Source of the DNA: Blasia pusilla
Taxonomy: Eukaryota > Marchantiophyta > Marchantiopsida > Blasiales
Reading direction: 5' to 3'
DNA length: 64,000 bases
Assembly: GCA_050084515.1 (NCBI GenBank)
Contig: CM114273.1
Coordinates: 14,942,001-15,006,000, forward strand
Of the stretch, positions 35,290 through 47,559 are shown one piece after another (the first letter of the stretch is position 1; each line of letters opens with the position of its first letter). Position numbers and translations under genes: made by a program. The notes below the pieces were generated by a model. It ran no database searches. It saw only the letters and a list, made by a program, of their open reading frames with translations, and was not told the DNA's origin.

Positions 35290-36087
35290 TCACTTTCGAA
35301 ACTTCTTAAGTCTTTGAAGTTTGCGAGCGGGTGGCCCCGACTTCAAGTTCAAATCATCTGCAGGTGACTTCGTAATCGCTGCCCCCATTTCAGTGTCTCC
35401 GGGACTAAGCTCATAATCCGGCTGCGGAGGAGCCCGCTTCACGACCTTGTACTTCGGTGGTTTCCCCGAACTCTTCAAGGAGAGATTCGGGGTGACGGAT
35501 GAGTTCTTCAGGTTTTCAACACCAAGTTGCAACTGCATCGACGTCTTAAGATCCAATGGCGAGCTGCCGGCTACCAATTCCTTGGTACTCTGCACTCTAG
35601 CGTGAGGCATCGTCGACAATCTAGCGCTACCTGTCGAGGCACAAAAATGATCATCTCCTGTAAGTCCGGACACAACCCCACTGCTCTGGATGAAAACTGA
35701 GTTCAAATCTTTCACATTACAGGGGATCGCCTTTCGATATCGACACAACGCAAGAATTCTGCGACGGTTATGAAGTCCGAGCAGAGAATAGAATCAAACA
35801 ACCAAATGACTCTGAGAAACCTTTCTGCAGCGAAGGATAGTAGCAGCAAGTAATTCAAAGCTCCCCATACGCCCTATCGACGATATAAAACTAAACAATT
35901 CCTGACAATGGAGCACTCGATGCGAACTAGAAATTACCACCCATGGTAGAGCAACAGCTAGAATTCGATGATCAGACAGACGCGTACCTCGTGTGGAATG
36001 TTCAACGCACTTGATGCTCACTCTGATTCTTTCTGCAGGTGCAGGTGAAGGATGATTGACCGAGTGCAGGTGCAGGTGCAGAGCCAT
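35290..36087 (-). CDS. hypothetical two-exon protein, 155 aa
   Basis: Proposed exons: 35988-36087 (ATG at 36085-36087, 33 codons plus one base, donor gtacgc) and 35290-35657 (acceptor ttacag, two bases plus 122 codons to the stop). The phases match exactly. The product begins MALHLHLHSVNHPSPAPAER, the repeated His/Leu and Pro/Ala arising from a CACCTG-type repeat. Its second half is Lys/Pro-rich (KPPKYKVVKRAPPQPDYEL) with a strongly basic end, ARKLQRLKKFRK. No domain, signal peptide or membrane helix recognised. The basic tail suggests a nuclear or nucleic-acid-binding protein, but that is inference. Alternatively only the second exon is coding, as the last exon of a different gene model. Confidence 0.5.
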
Positions 36088-36900
36088 ACTTCTATCGTGC
36101 CATAATATGGACACTCAGGACACGTACGAAAAGCCAACCCGTGAAGAATGCGAAATTCCGCAGAGCGCTCGGCAGCCGCGAGTCGGACGGGGCAGCGCGG
36201 CGGGTTTCTACCCTACGTGGCAAACACCCGAGGCGGCAGGCGATCCAGACCACACGCTCCGAATCGCGATCTCGCCGGACGAAGGGCACGCTGACGTGTG
36301 AGCCATAGTCCTATTGGGACGTGACACCTGGGGGCGTTTGAAGAGATGGCGCCAAAGTGCGCGCGCGCGGCGGGGCAGGACCCGCGTTGGTTCGGTATCA
36401 AATTTGAATCGTCGACGGGATGGGAAAGAATCGGATCCGTCGTTGGAGGCCTCGCACGTAATCAGAACTCATAGCTCATGACTCGTGAGTCGTGATTCTC
36501 GTGAATGCTCGCGCTGAATGAACCGCGGCGATCGATCGAGCGGAGGAGTGCGCGACGAGATTGCGTCCTGCGCCAATCTCGAAGCTGTGGTTGCATGCTT
36601 CCAGCATCCCGAAGGCCCCGGTTAGGTCGTCGCATCGTGGGGGTTCGGTTCGAGTTTGACATCTTCACCGGACTCTCAATGTCACATCATCACTGGAGTC
36701 CACACGAACGAACTGGGGAAACACGCGAATCGAGTATTTTACGGCCCATTTCTCTTCAACGCCGTGATAAATAGAGCGATGCGGCGTAGTTTCCACGCCG
36801 CTCACGACATTAGTTGGGACCGATGTCCGGGGAGAACGGGGTCGAGAGTTCGGGGGCTGGCAGATTTCAAATCTCAATTTTACATTTCGCTTTTTGAATT
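36088..36900. promoter_or_regulatory. GC-rich region upstream of the hypothetical gene
   Basis: A clear rise in GC, with many CG dinucleotides (ctcgccgg, gcgcgcgcgg near 36360), lies directly 5' of the minus-strand two-exon gene and ends sharply near 36870, where DNA becomes AT-rich. It is consistent with a promoter/5' UTR. No specific factor site can be assigned. Confidence 0.4.
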
Positions 36901-39900
36901 CTGTATTTCTGGATCGAAACTAATTTTTTTCTTCTTTATTTTGAATTCTGTATTAGGAGAATAAAAAATGTTTAAGAGTTTTTTTCATTTCTTTATTTTC
37001 ACATAAATTCAAATGTTTCATTTTTCTTTTTTATAGACGTGTTTGCAAATCAAGAAGATTTTCTCCCATAATCACATAAATTATAAAAAGCAATCTATGG
37101 ATTAATAAGTTACACTATGTTTCATGGAGATTTTTGTGCATTGGGTGCTATAGTGGTTGATATCCACTTACTTGGGTTTGTTGGGGTGTGTTTGTTAAAT
37201 ATTTTGCAACCGATGCCCTAACAAGAATTAATGGGTTCGATCATGTGGTGAAATATGCAACGGATGGATTTATTATGTTTGTAGTGAACTTTTTTAGTAC
37301 TTACATGTATTTTCGAACATTGTCTTAAAAACATGTGCTCACCATTCCTTCGAGAATCATCATCTCGTCCCTTCTCTTACTTATTCTCTCTCTATTGTTA
37401 CTTTTCAATAGTGCTAGTGCATTTTGGAGGAGAATATGGGGGGGGGGGTAAGAAATTTTTTTTAGCTCGAGAAGGATCTTCTTGAGCTATCCAAATTCAT
37501 AATATCTAGTGCATTCTCCATTCGCGTTGAATGAGCGATCACTATAACAACAGAACACGACATAGTAACTACATGATGCAAAGATGAAGAATTAGGTATC
37601 TGAGCTAAAGATTGAGGGAACAATGCGAACAATGAGGTAATCGTGCCAGAAAGAATCAATCAGGTAATGACGTTGTCCGTGGCAGGTGAAAGGAGGAATT
37701 TTTTTGGTGCGACTTACCAAAGTCAAAACTTACATGACCTAGTTACGGGACTAATACTAAGTGAGACGGGCATGTGTCTCATAACCAGCCTTTGGTGAAA
37801 AAGGGGCGTAACTACTCGTGGGAATAAAGGCAAAGCAAACAAGGTTTAAGGCCTTGGGGCCAATCGCCAAATCAAGAGCAAAAAGCAAGGAACATGTGAG
37901 TAGTCAAGATGGGCGAGACGCCGTTAGATTAGTGAGAAAAGCAAAGGGCAGTAAGACAACTATGAGGCGCCAAACGGGGAGTCAAGATGGGAACTAGCCA
38001 TGAGACACATGAAACACGTTTCCAAGCTCTAAGACACGTTGTGGGAGTTGAGAGTTCCATAAGCTGCAAGAAGCCTCCATCAAATCATCTTGACGAATAA
38101 CTAGTCAAACGTTGGTCGGTAGGTCACAAACCACGTTTGGGTTAAGCGCTAGAATCAAGGGTTTGAGGGGAACAATGGGGGAGGTGGGATTCCCTCAAAG
38201 AATTTTAGAAGTACTTATGGGGGAGGGGCACTCTGCCTCTCTACTCGCTCAAGCCCTTGAATCCCAAACTGACCATCATGCATGTTTGGCCATGTTTCAA
38301 GTTTGAGCTAAAAGACACACCTTGAGGAATGAATTAACGTACTCTAGTTTAGGTGATTGACTTGGCGAGATTGGTCAAGGCTTAGGGAGGAGGCTTTCTA
38401 GGGATATGGTATGCACTTGGGGAGACCTACACCCAATAAGTGCTTGACAACTTCTCGGCTATCTACAGAACTCACAATTGGTTGAGTCTTTGGGACTCAA
38501 TCTTAGTTATTGCCAATGAAGAGGAAGGTTAGCACGGACACTCAAAGAAAGAGCATGGGGATTCAACCATGGATGAGTTTCAATGAGGTTCAACGTGTCA
38601 TCTCCAAGGCATTCAAGGAACAATTGCAAGCCTAGATGGACTATATGGTTGGGGAGATCATGTAGGCATGTAGCTCAATTTCAGTCTTGTTCCTAGAGTA
38701 TCAATTGGAAGACATACGGAAGGAGTTACTTATGTGTTGGGGTGAGATTGATATCAAGCGTCTCAATTAATGGAAGGTAGAGCATGTTTTTAGGGCTTAC
38801 AATATTTTGAGAGCCTAGTGGGAAGTCCATGCCTCTTTGAACTAGAGGCATATGCACTCATGTAGTACTAGGAAAATTTAAAGGACGTGAATATCATAGA
38901 GCCGAATTTGGGGGTGCTCACCTTAGAAATGAGGAGATGTTAGGCACCTTAAGATCAAGCAACCCAAGGTGCATAATATCTCCTTATTTGTTTGCAAATG
39001 CAGTTGGAAGGCTCTTGCCACTTTTCTTCTTGAAAAGAGTACAAATATTTTTTTAAAATTGAACCTCTCCTCTTTATTTAAAATTTCTTTCTTCTTCTCG
39101 TAGTCATTCCCTATTTCAAATTTATCTTTGTCTCTTTTTCCCACCCCCTCTTAAAAATTAACTAAAAACTTTCTTATGAAATCCCTCTTTTGAAAATTTA
39201 TTCTTTTGTATTCTTCTTCCATATTCAAAATTAAATATTTATTTATTTCTTCGAAAACCTACCTTATTTAAAGTAACCTTGTATTTCTTTTCGTCTTCGT
39301 AAATTTAATCTTATCTCCATTACTCTCTTGTAATGAAAATAAATGAGTACATTATAAAAAAAATTCAACCTTAACTAGAACAATTGTGAGAATTGGGAGA
39401 AACATAAGGACTTAACTTTTTAAATGCAACTTTTGTAATATATTATTATGCTCAATCACTAGGTTCCATGTGTGATATTCTTTCTTCAAAAATTGTCATG
39501 TCGAGAGCTTTTCTTCAAACGAATACGGACCTTCTAGTTGAGATAGTCTTGAACGTAAGACGAATTCTTTAACAAATTTTTCTATTCAATATAGAATTAT
39601 TACATACATTTTCCATTCTCTTACGATACGAATCAGAAATGATTGTGTCAAGGCAATCACTTTTTCATAATACATAACTCTGAAATTTCTAATTATAAAT
39701 TTTTTATAAACTACTTTACCTTTGTACATAAAGAAAATAACGCAATTAGTATTGAAACATGCTCGAATAGATCCGTTTCTATCCATAAGTTATAAAATAA
39801 AGACAGAGAAAATATAATCCCAAGTGTTTTTGTATGTTATGATAATAAATACTTGCTAAAATTGATGATTGCATAACTTAGTTCATGAATGCTTCTCCGA

Positions 39901-40030
39901 AGGAATAGATAACGAATAAACAAGTGCTTATTTACGAAGAGGATCTTAGCATGATACGGGTTGAAAAAAGAAAAATTACGTACCACTCATATTCCACCCC
40001 TATCCATGATTGACACACATCTTCTATCCT
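36901..40030. other. intergenic DNA with possible decayed elements
   Basis: AT-rich, with a run of about 11 G at 37438-37448. The 37.7-38.9 kb block is less AT-rich and looks like old element sequence, but no retrotransposon domain could be recognised on either strand. Confidence 0.35.
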
Positions 40031-40034
40031 ACTA

Positions 40035-40108
40035 GCTTCCCCTACACAATTAAACGTCACAAGTTAAACTCGCTTCCCCTACACAATTATACATCACAAG
40101 TTAAACGC
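40035..40108 (+). repeat. 37-bp tandem duplication
   Basis: gcttcccctacacaatta with following cacaagttaaac occurs twice, 40035-40071 and 40072-40108, with a few substitutions. Confidence 0.8.
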
Positions 40109-41242
40109 ATATATTTCCCCGCAATTCTATAGGACAAATTTTTCCGAAATTGTATGATACATTCATCTTTAAGTTAATCGTTTCAACCACACTAATAATG
40201 TCCGATCTACCCCAAATGATTAGAGAGAATAATCAAGACTATATCACTATGGTGAAAGTAATGAGAATGACTCAAAATGAACTTATAGAAGGAATGAGAA
40301 TGACTCAAAATGAACTTTCATCATTGACGCGCAACCTTACGAAGAAAATCAGGATAACCTTTGCTTGCCTCTAAATTCCCCTAAAAAAATAGGATTCTCT
40401 TACTACACACGACGGCTATGGAGACCCTAAATATGTACCAGACTCATTCTTAAATTTCTACTATTTCAAAACCTATGCAGTGGCGGCCATAACCCGATGT
40501 CAATCCCGCTTAAACAAGCTCGGGAATTCTTCACCAGCATGAAGATTTAAGCTATTGAAGATTCCTATGTTTCTGTTCATCTTATTTCCTCCGATTACCC
40601 TTTCATGTGGGCTCCTCGTCGAATCCCATAACTAACCTACGGCTCTACCACACATCAAAACACTAGCGTCTATACGTAACTAAACGTCGTGTGTCGCCTG
40701 TAAACACATAATCCTCAAGTAGATGCTTCGGAGATCGAAATAATAGAGAAACGTTACATTTCATTGGTTTCAGAACGTTCTGTCGCTGCACCCGTCCGCC
40801 ATAGATTGTGCCGAGACCTGCCTTTAATCCTAGGTTTTGGATGAATGAATGAACGTCCAAAAGCTAGATCCTCCCAACTCCGTTTCAAAGTTATTTTCAT
40901 GGGGTGAGAACTTAAAACGAAAACCAGAAGCAGTTTTATCAATTGCACCCTCTTCGATCCGTGAGGGCTTGTGATACGCGTCAGCTTAGCGGGTTGAGTT
41001 TCTGAAATATGCGGAGGAGGATAGACTGGCTCATACTTGCTGTTGGGCTCTTAAGAAACTCTTTCCCGGATCTCCTGCATATCAATAGTTGCTACAGAAC
41101 TTCACTATTTCGTTGGCTTGCAGTCTGAGCAGGTCGCGTAGGCATTCAAATCTTACCACATGAATCAGAGAAAGGTTTGTACAGATGTTTCATATTTACA
41201 CCAGGGCGATTCGGATTTTTCTGAGCTGTCGTAGCGTCGGTC
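40109..41242. other. spacer 3' of the P450
   Basis: Contains a short tandem repeat near 40257-40320 (atgagaatgactcaaaatga twice) that reads MRMTQNEL in an isolated small ORF, with no gene supported. The part near 41242 should contain the P450 3' UTR. Confidence 0.4.
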
Positions 41243-44016
41243 CTACTGCAAAAGCTTGACTAGAGAAGGCATTCGAATGCGCGGGACGCTTTCCAATGGT
41301 ACAGCCTTCGGGAGGGTGATTCCGAACTGCTCAGTCATGTCCAGATCCTCGAGCGATTCTCCCGTGGGAAGTCCCCAGTCGAAGCACTGGATCATGAGTG
41401 CCAGAGTGTGCTGCACAACCAGGAGGGCCAGATTCTTCCCGGGACATATTCTTCGGCCAGATCCGAACGGAAAGACCTCGAAATGCATCCCGTGCACATC
41501 CAGGGCTGCTGAGAGGCCACTCCCTTCGACAAACCTCTCGGGCCAAAAGTCTAAGGATCTGTCCCAAATCTCGGGATCTCTACTGATGGCGTAAGCGTTG
41601 ATGTAAATGACACTCTTCGCTGGAATAAAGAGCCCTTCCACCTCGCAATCCGCAATCGAGCTGCGTGGGATCAGCAGAGGTACTGCGGGATGCAGGCGGA
41701 GAGTTTCTTTCACGATTGCTTGCATGTATTTGAGGTTGGGAAGATCCGACTCTTCCACCAGTCGTTCTTGACCCACGACTGAGTCCAACTCTTCCTGAGC
41801 TTTCTTCACCACCTGCGGATGCCTCATCATCTCCGCCAGTCCCCACTCTAAGGTGGCAGCTTGAGTGTCTGTTCCAGCCAGAACCATATTCTGCATTCGA
41901 CTTCAATTTCAGTACATGTCCACTTCCTTCACAAGCAATCACTAAACTTCAACTCAGGGCCGACTCTCGAGCTTCTACTTGAACTCTCAAGTGTCGAGCA
42001 ACAGCACGAAAGCATCGACTTGGCCCTTCAAATCAGCTCTCCATGACGTGCAATATGTCCGGAGCCTCAGGTCAAGCAGATCGGGGTCCCGCAAACATTT
42101 TGAGCACCTCCTGAGATGGGAGGCTGACTAGAATAACCCATACGACTTGAAATGATCCTCGAAGTGAGGGCAATAGAAGATTATTGCCCACACTAATATG
42201 ATCATTGGTCTTTTTTTTCGATAGCCATTGTAAACCTCACAGGCAATACCACAAACCCGAAATTCTGATCCTTCAAGAAAACACAAAGACTTCCTCGTTC
42301 GCTTGAAGCCTGCTAGGACTAATTTCAAATGCAGTCTTGAATAGAAAAACCATGGTTGGGAGTTTCTTCGGGTTAACTACTTCCTGGTGATGACCTGTTC
42401 GGGCAGAGCCCAGCCTTGTTGTACAACCAAAATGGAAACTTGAGCTGAAGAAACGAAAAACACACACACCATACTTACATTTAGAATGCCTTTGAGTTGA
42501 ATGTCCGTGAGAACCCTGTCCTTGGACTGCCGGGGAAGGGTTAGGAGAACATCGATGAGATCATAGTCCTTGGCACTCTTGCCCTTCACCAGATGTTGAC
42601 GATGCTCCTCGATTAAGTTTTGCAAGATGATGTCGAGTTTCGCATTCGCTGCAGCCATCGCCTTCCTATACCCTTGGACATCCCAGCGTTTGAGAAATGG
42701 CAGATAATCCCCGAGCTCCATAACACCGCTCAGTCTGGTGATCTCCTTGATATTTTCTTGAAACTCAACAGATCTCTTGAAAGCCACGGGGTCCTTTCCC
42801 ATGTAGCTTCCATCCATATGGGCAAGCATTCGAGTTATCTGATTTGTTGAAAATTGCGCGAACATAAGCCCTATCCGCACTTTCTCTCCTCCTTGGGATT
42901 GTGCCAGTATCGAGCGCAGAAAGGACTCTTTCTGCGTTCTCCTCATGCTCTTCAATCAACAAAGTTCCACTTCAGAGTCTGGTCTAAACTTTTAGAGATC
43001 CGATTACGAGAGGAAGTCTAGAGATCTATTGTGTAAACAGGTCGTGGTTCCTTCTACTCCTCGATCATACCGGACAGCGATTCCGATTTTAACTCAGAAC
43101 CTCTTGTGGTATTGCGTGTGCACACGCTCGCCCACGAACTTTCAGAACATAAACATCAGACTGTCTGCAGACAATCAAGAATTTCCAGTATCATACAGAG
43201 TTGAATCCAACTCAGGATGATACAAAAGGCAAACAAACGGCTCACGTACTAGGAGCGTGTGAGGCACGAGATTCCCGAATTATGCAGCCGTACTAGTCGA
43301 TCGAGCTGGGAAGGAACTAAAACTCCGAGACGACGGCTGGACTCTCTCATTCCCACAGCTCGGCTATTACGGCGGGCGCTGGATATGGAATTCTCTTCAC
43401 GACCCTCACTTGCAGACTAATTGCTCACTCTCGAAGGCGGAAGGAATCGAACTTCACAACTAGACCGATCACATTCAAATTAGCTATCTGCAGTTCGTGG
43501 AAGCCCTAAGAATCGATCGAAATTGGAGAAATTTACCTGAAACTGTTCCAATCGTTTAGGGCTTAATATTTCGGAGGCCCAAATCCTCCGCAAGTATCGC
43601 CAATCCTCCCCGTAGGGCGCCGACAACACAGTTGTGCCGTTGTAAGCCAGCAACTCACTCTGAGCTATGTCGAGACGAGACGCGAAGACGTGGTCGTAAG
43701 TCTTCAAAAACGCTTCTGCCATCCTCGGCGAGGACACCACCACGCCAGGAACTGAGCCCAAGCGCAGAAACACGAGAGACCCATACTTCTTCGACAACCT
43801 CATCATCGTGCGGTGAGGTGGTTCAGATGAGGTCAAGAAGACCGGAATGTTCCCCACCACAGGCCATGGCCTAGGGCCGGGGGGTAACCTCCGATTCGTG
43901 AAATTCGGAGCCTTGGAATACACAAACGTGTACATAACAATGCTCAAACACACGGCTCCAATCGCCACAGCTGTACTCAACGGCATCGCCGAAATCCAAG
44001 TCTGAACGCTGTCCAT
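41243..44016 (-). CDS. cytochrome P450, CYP71 clan (A-type), 532 aa
   Basis: Three exons in transcript order: 43537-44016 (ATG at 44014-44016), 42479-42949 and 41243-41890. Both introns are GT-AG in phase 0. The N-terminus has a membrane anchor (about residues 12-32) and the proline-rich hinge LPPGPRPWPVVGN. The I-helix oxygen motif AGTDT is at 322-326, the ExxR ETLR at 379-382, PERF at 434-437, and the heme loop FGSGRRICPG ends with its ligand Cys466. All catalytic residues are intact and the length is normal for the family. It is expected to be an ER-anchored monooxygenase using a P450 reductase. The substrate cannot be read from sequence; CYP71-clan enzymes serve phenylpropanoid, terpenoid and other specialised metabolism. 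No metabolic partner gene lies nearby. Confidence 0.95.
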
Positions 44017-45584
44017 TACTTAAATCTACATACGAACCTGGCAGCTGCGACACAACCTGCGATCCACCCTACCGACACAGACCACTCGGCACATCGGTAT
44101 CCTCGGTTGTCCGCATCTCGAGTGCTTGCTCGATCCGTCCAGTGCCAACATCTACCCTCGACGTTTAATACACTCCTGGACCTGCAGTCGTGAGCAGCGC
44201 AAGTTCGACGCACATCAGTGGCTTCTCAACCGCAACTTATCTGGACAGGTAGTGGCTTCCATCTACAATCTCGACGCATCACGAAACGAAATGACTCTTA
44301 TCTGCGCCACTTACCTCGCATGGCACCTCCTACATGGGTATCTGTCGAGCGATGAGGTCTACGTCGTCATGCCAGGGAGAGGAGAGGTAGATTCAAGAAG
44401 TCTGAAATGAGTGTAGTTGATGAGGTGATCCACTTTCTTTCTACATTAGAATAAGGGGACGATACGAAGCAGTGGGTGTGGAATTGATCATACCACTACC
44501 CTTGCGAAATCGTGACGGTGAGAGTTGACGATCGCACCATGAGGAGTCGATTCCCACGAGGACTCGGAGTTCAACGCAACATGAGCGTCTGCAGAACACC
44601 ACCTTTTCATTTCGTTAGAATGAATCCAGTCGGCAGCCGTAGCTGGTGCGGGGCTTAGACTTCACTCGTTCCCAGGTTGCGTCGGGACGAAGCGGCGGGC
44701 TCCGGGTTGTTGAGGTTACCTATTCAACATTTTCGTGTCCGATCACTTTCTCTCGGATCTTTTTTCGTTTCCCACGATAGAAGTCTTCCCATCTATCTGT
44801 CTTTCTCTAACGAATCGGACTCGGTATCCAGTCAGTTGGTGACAATTTTAGTCGATCCGCGAAGGAGGAGTATGGAGGACGTCAAACTCATAAGTGCACT
44901 CGAAAAGTGAAAATTCCTTAACGTCACGAACAGTGCTTCTAGGGTGCATCTGAGTGGGGTTGATATCGGGAGGGAGGGCTTTATCGGTGGGTACGTGCCT
45001 GGACGCTTGGTGGATGTTTATGTGAGTGCACTTGCTTTTGCTAGGGACAAGGAAAGGCAACGATTAGGCGGATTCGATACAAGTGCGAGGTGTGCATTTG
45101 AGGCCACAAATATCTCCTTGGCAAGAGGTATTATTTTCGATGAATAACGCCCTCACCCATCAAATTAAGAGAGGGGATTAACAGGTCTACGAATTCAATA
45201 TTGATGTAAGCTTTAGAATAAGATAATGCGTGTAAATTTATAAAATGACATTTAAAATGAAAAATACAAAATGATAATATGTATTGGTGAAGCAATCTAT
45301 GAACGCATGTTGCGAGGTGGAGCCCTTCTATTTTGACGGTGCCGTCGGCAGCGAGTCGACAGCGGAAGAATATTCTAGAGTCTTCGCCACTTCTACCACT
45401 CCTCATCCATCGGGTACACCGGCCGGAGAGAAGCCATGCTGGTTCGGCGTGACAAGGTGGAGGTGCCTCCACCGAACGAGGTGTACTGAAGTGTTTGGTG
45501 GCCTCGAATTGCCATGGTAAGTGAAATAGCAATTGCAATCTATCATTTACTGAAGAATGCGGAGGAGGAATCGGAGTGCAATGC
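44017..45584. other. P450 upstream region and spacer
   Basis: 44017-44700 is of mixed composition and should hold the P450 promoter. ORFs at 44126-44410 and 44944-45147 on the plus strand show no recognisable domain. No gene supported. Confidence 0.35.
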
Positions 45585-45858
45585 GGAGACATGTCCGTGG
45601 ATTTATATTTTTCGTGTGGAAGGATTTGTCCATGTGGATCTTACATCCCCTTTCTTTCTCATTCCTCCTACTCGCATGAGTGTTCCACGCTCTCCCGTTT
45701 CTTCCCCCTCCACCTTCATTCCCTCCCGCCTTATTGCCCCACTTGCCCTTGCCCTTGCCCTACCTTCCACTTTAAATTATAAGTGTGGGTCCCATCTCTT
45801 GCAATCCATGTCCGTCTTAGGGATGACTTGTTCATTTTTTTGCAACCATGTTTATGGA
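45585..45858 (+). repeat. dispersed repeat family B, copy 1
   Basis: Shares with 46128-46430 and 57205-57552 an ordered set of words: atgtccgtgg, ccttcattcc/ccttcatattcc, cccttgccctaccttcc, ataagtgtgggtcccatctcttgcaatccatgtcc and a final gcaaccatg. About 270 bp and non-coding. Confidence 0.65.
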
Positions 45859-46127
45859 GGGGTGAAATTATTTTGGGGATTTGGATATTTTTTAAATTTT
45901 GATTGAGAAGGGAAATTGTTTTAAAAGTTAAGTGTTATTTCTCTTTTAAGATTTAAGCAAGTGAAAATTATATTAAAAAAATTTAATGGAAATTATTTTG
46001 AAATTATTTAAAGATCCATTTTTTTGTGCAAGCACGGACAAACTAACCGGTGGATATGATGGGTCAAGGATATGAAGTTTCAAGGCGTATCATGCGAAAT
46101 AATCCACTATCTGTCCCAAGGTTGAAT

Positions 46128-46430
46128 GTGGAAAAAGTCCGTGTCAGTAGACATATTATTGGATTTACGTCTATGCTACGGAAGGACTTGCCTACGTGGA
46201 CTGCATCTTCTCCTTCTTTTTCAATCCTTCCACTTGCCTTCATATTCCACAATTTCATGTTTCTTCCTCCCTCCCTCCTCCTCGCCCTTGTCCTACCTTC
46301 TATCATAAGCTATTAAGTTATAAGTGTGGCCCCATCTCTTGTAATCCATGTCCTTGGACATATCCAAATTTGTCCGTCTCAAGGACGGACTAGCCCGTTC
46401 TTGTGCAACCATGGTCTATCTTAGGCAATC
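46128..46430 (+). repeat. dispersed repeat family B, copy 2
   Basis: Same orientation as copy 1, about 540 bp downstream. It carries the aagtccgtgtc start and the ccatgtccttggacat and gtgcaaccatggt end. Confidence 0.65.
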
Positions 46431-46918
46431 CATGCAAAATAGTGGTTCGTGATCTTAAAAAATCATTCCATCCCACAAATGTTAAAAGGATATTTTCTTT
46501 GTTTCGTGGGAATGGTAAGAGAAAACTTGAAAAGAACTCGATTATCAACTAGAAATTACATAAGATAATAATCAATAAAAATACTAAGATAAAAATTTAT
46601 ATAACATAATTATACGAGGTAATAACACTAACTCAGGATAAAATTACTGATAAATTAATTTTCTATGAAGACAAGAATACTAACCTTGACACATGGTAAT
46701 TAAGAAAAAAGCTAATATAAAAGGTGCAAATTATATGAACATCTATACTATCCCCAAAGATAAGAAGCATCTCTCACAAAAGTAATCATAGATTACCTTT
46801 ATTTCTTTGGGAAAAAAACAAAAGAGTTGTGACTAATTTGCGAGTCTCAACACAAAATTCTTTGCCATAAATTCCTCTTTTGCATCCAATCCACTCCGTA
46901 TTTATTGTTCCTCCTAAC

Positions 46919-47525
46919 TTTGCAAGATTCCTCTTCTCATGTTGCAACTACTTTCTTTCTATAGTGGAGCTAACTCTTAGAAAAAAATTAGGTGGGAGTT
47001 TTCTTTTATGTTGAAAGACATGTTTATGAATGAAGTTCATTGTCTTGTCTTGTCCAAAATTCTTGAAATAAAGGAGGAAAAAAGACTCCATCATTAAGAA
47101 ACAATTAGAAATAGTCATTTGCAAATACCCTTGAAAATTTGTCTGAGACCTAATAATGAGTCCAAATGAAGAAGAAAAATAAACGCTTGTAAGCAAGTAG
47201 TTTACAAGTGTATAAAACCACTACTTGGCAGTTGTGTCATAAGTATGTTGTGACTATGTTTTTGCAACTTATTTATAACTACTTTTAGACTCACAAGTTA
47301 GAAGCTCTTTGTGAGCCAAGTCTAAGTACTTGGTGGTTATGTTGTGGCTAGCTGCAACTAGGTTGCAGTTAATTTCCAAGTCCTTCCGACTATCTTGCAA
47401 TCGTAATACAATGACACTTCAAAGTTACAACATGGTTGCAAATGTGGCTCAAAATCACTATCATGCGAATATGTTAGTAGTGTTGTATGTCTATGTAGCT
47501 ACTATGGTGTGACTAGTTTGCAATT
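46919..47525. repeat. TTGCAA-rich block 2
   Basis: Seven TTGCAA hexamers in about 610 bp, plus variants such as ctgcaac and ttgcag. Non-coding. Confidence 0.5.
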
Positions 47526-47559
47526 ATTGGCACTGGAACAATTGCATGAAACGTAATAG

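Noticed and set aside
35658-35748. 5' extension of the 35.3 kb ORF (MCRYRKAIP...)
   Set aside because: The apparent start is TTG, and an acceptor at 35658 matches the phase of the ATG exon at 35988-36087.
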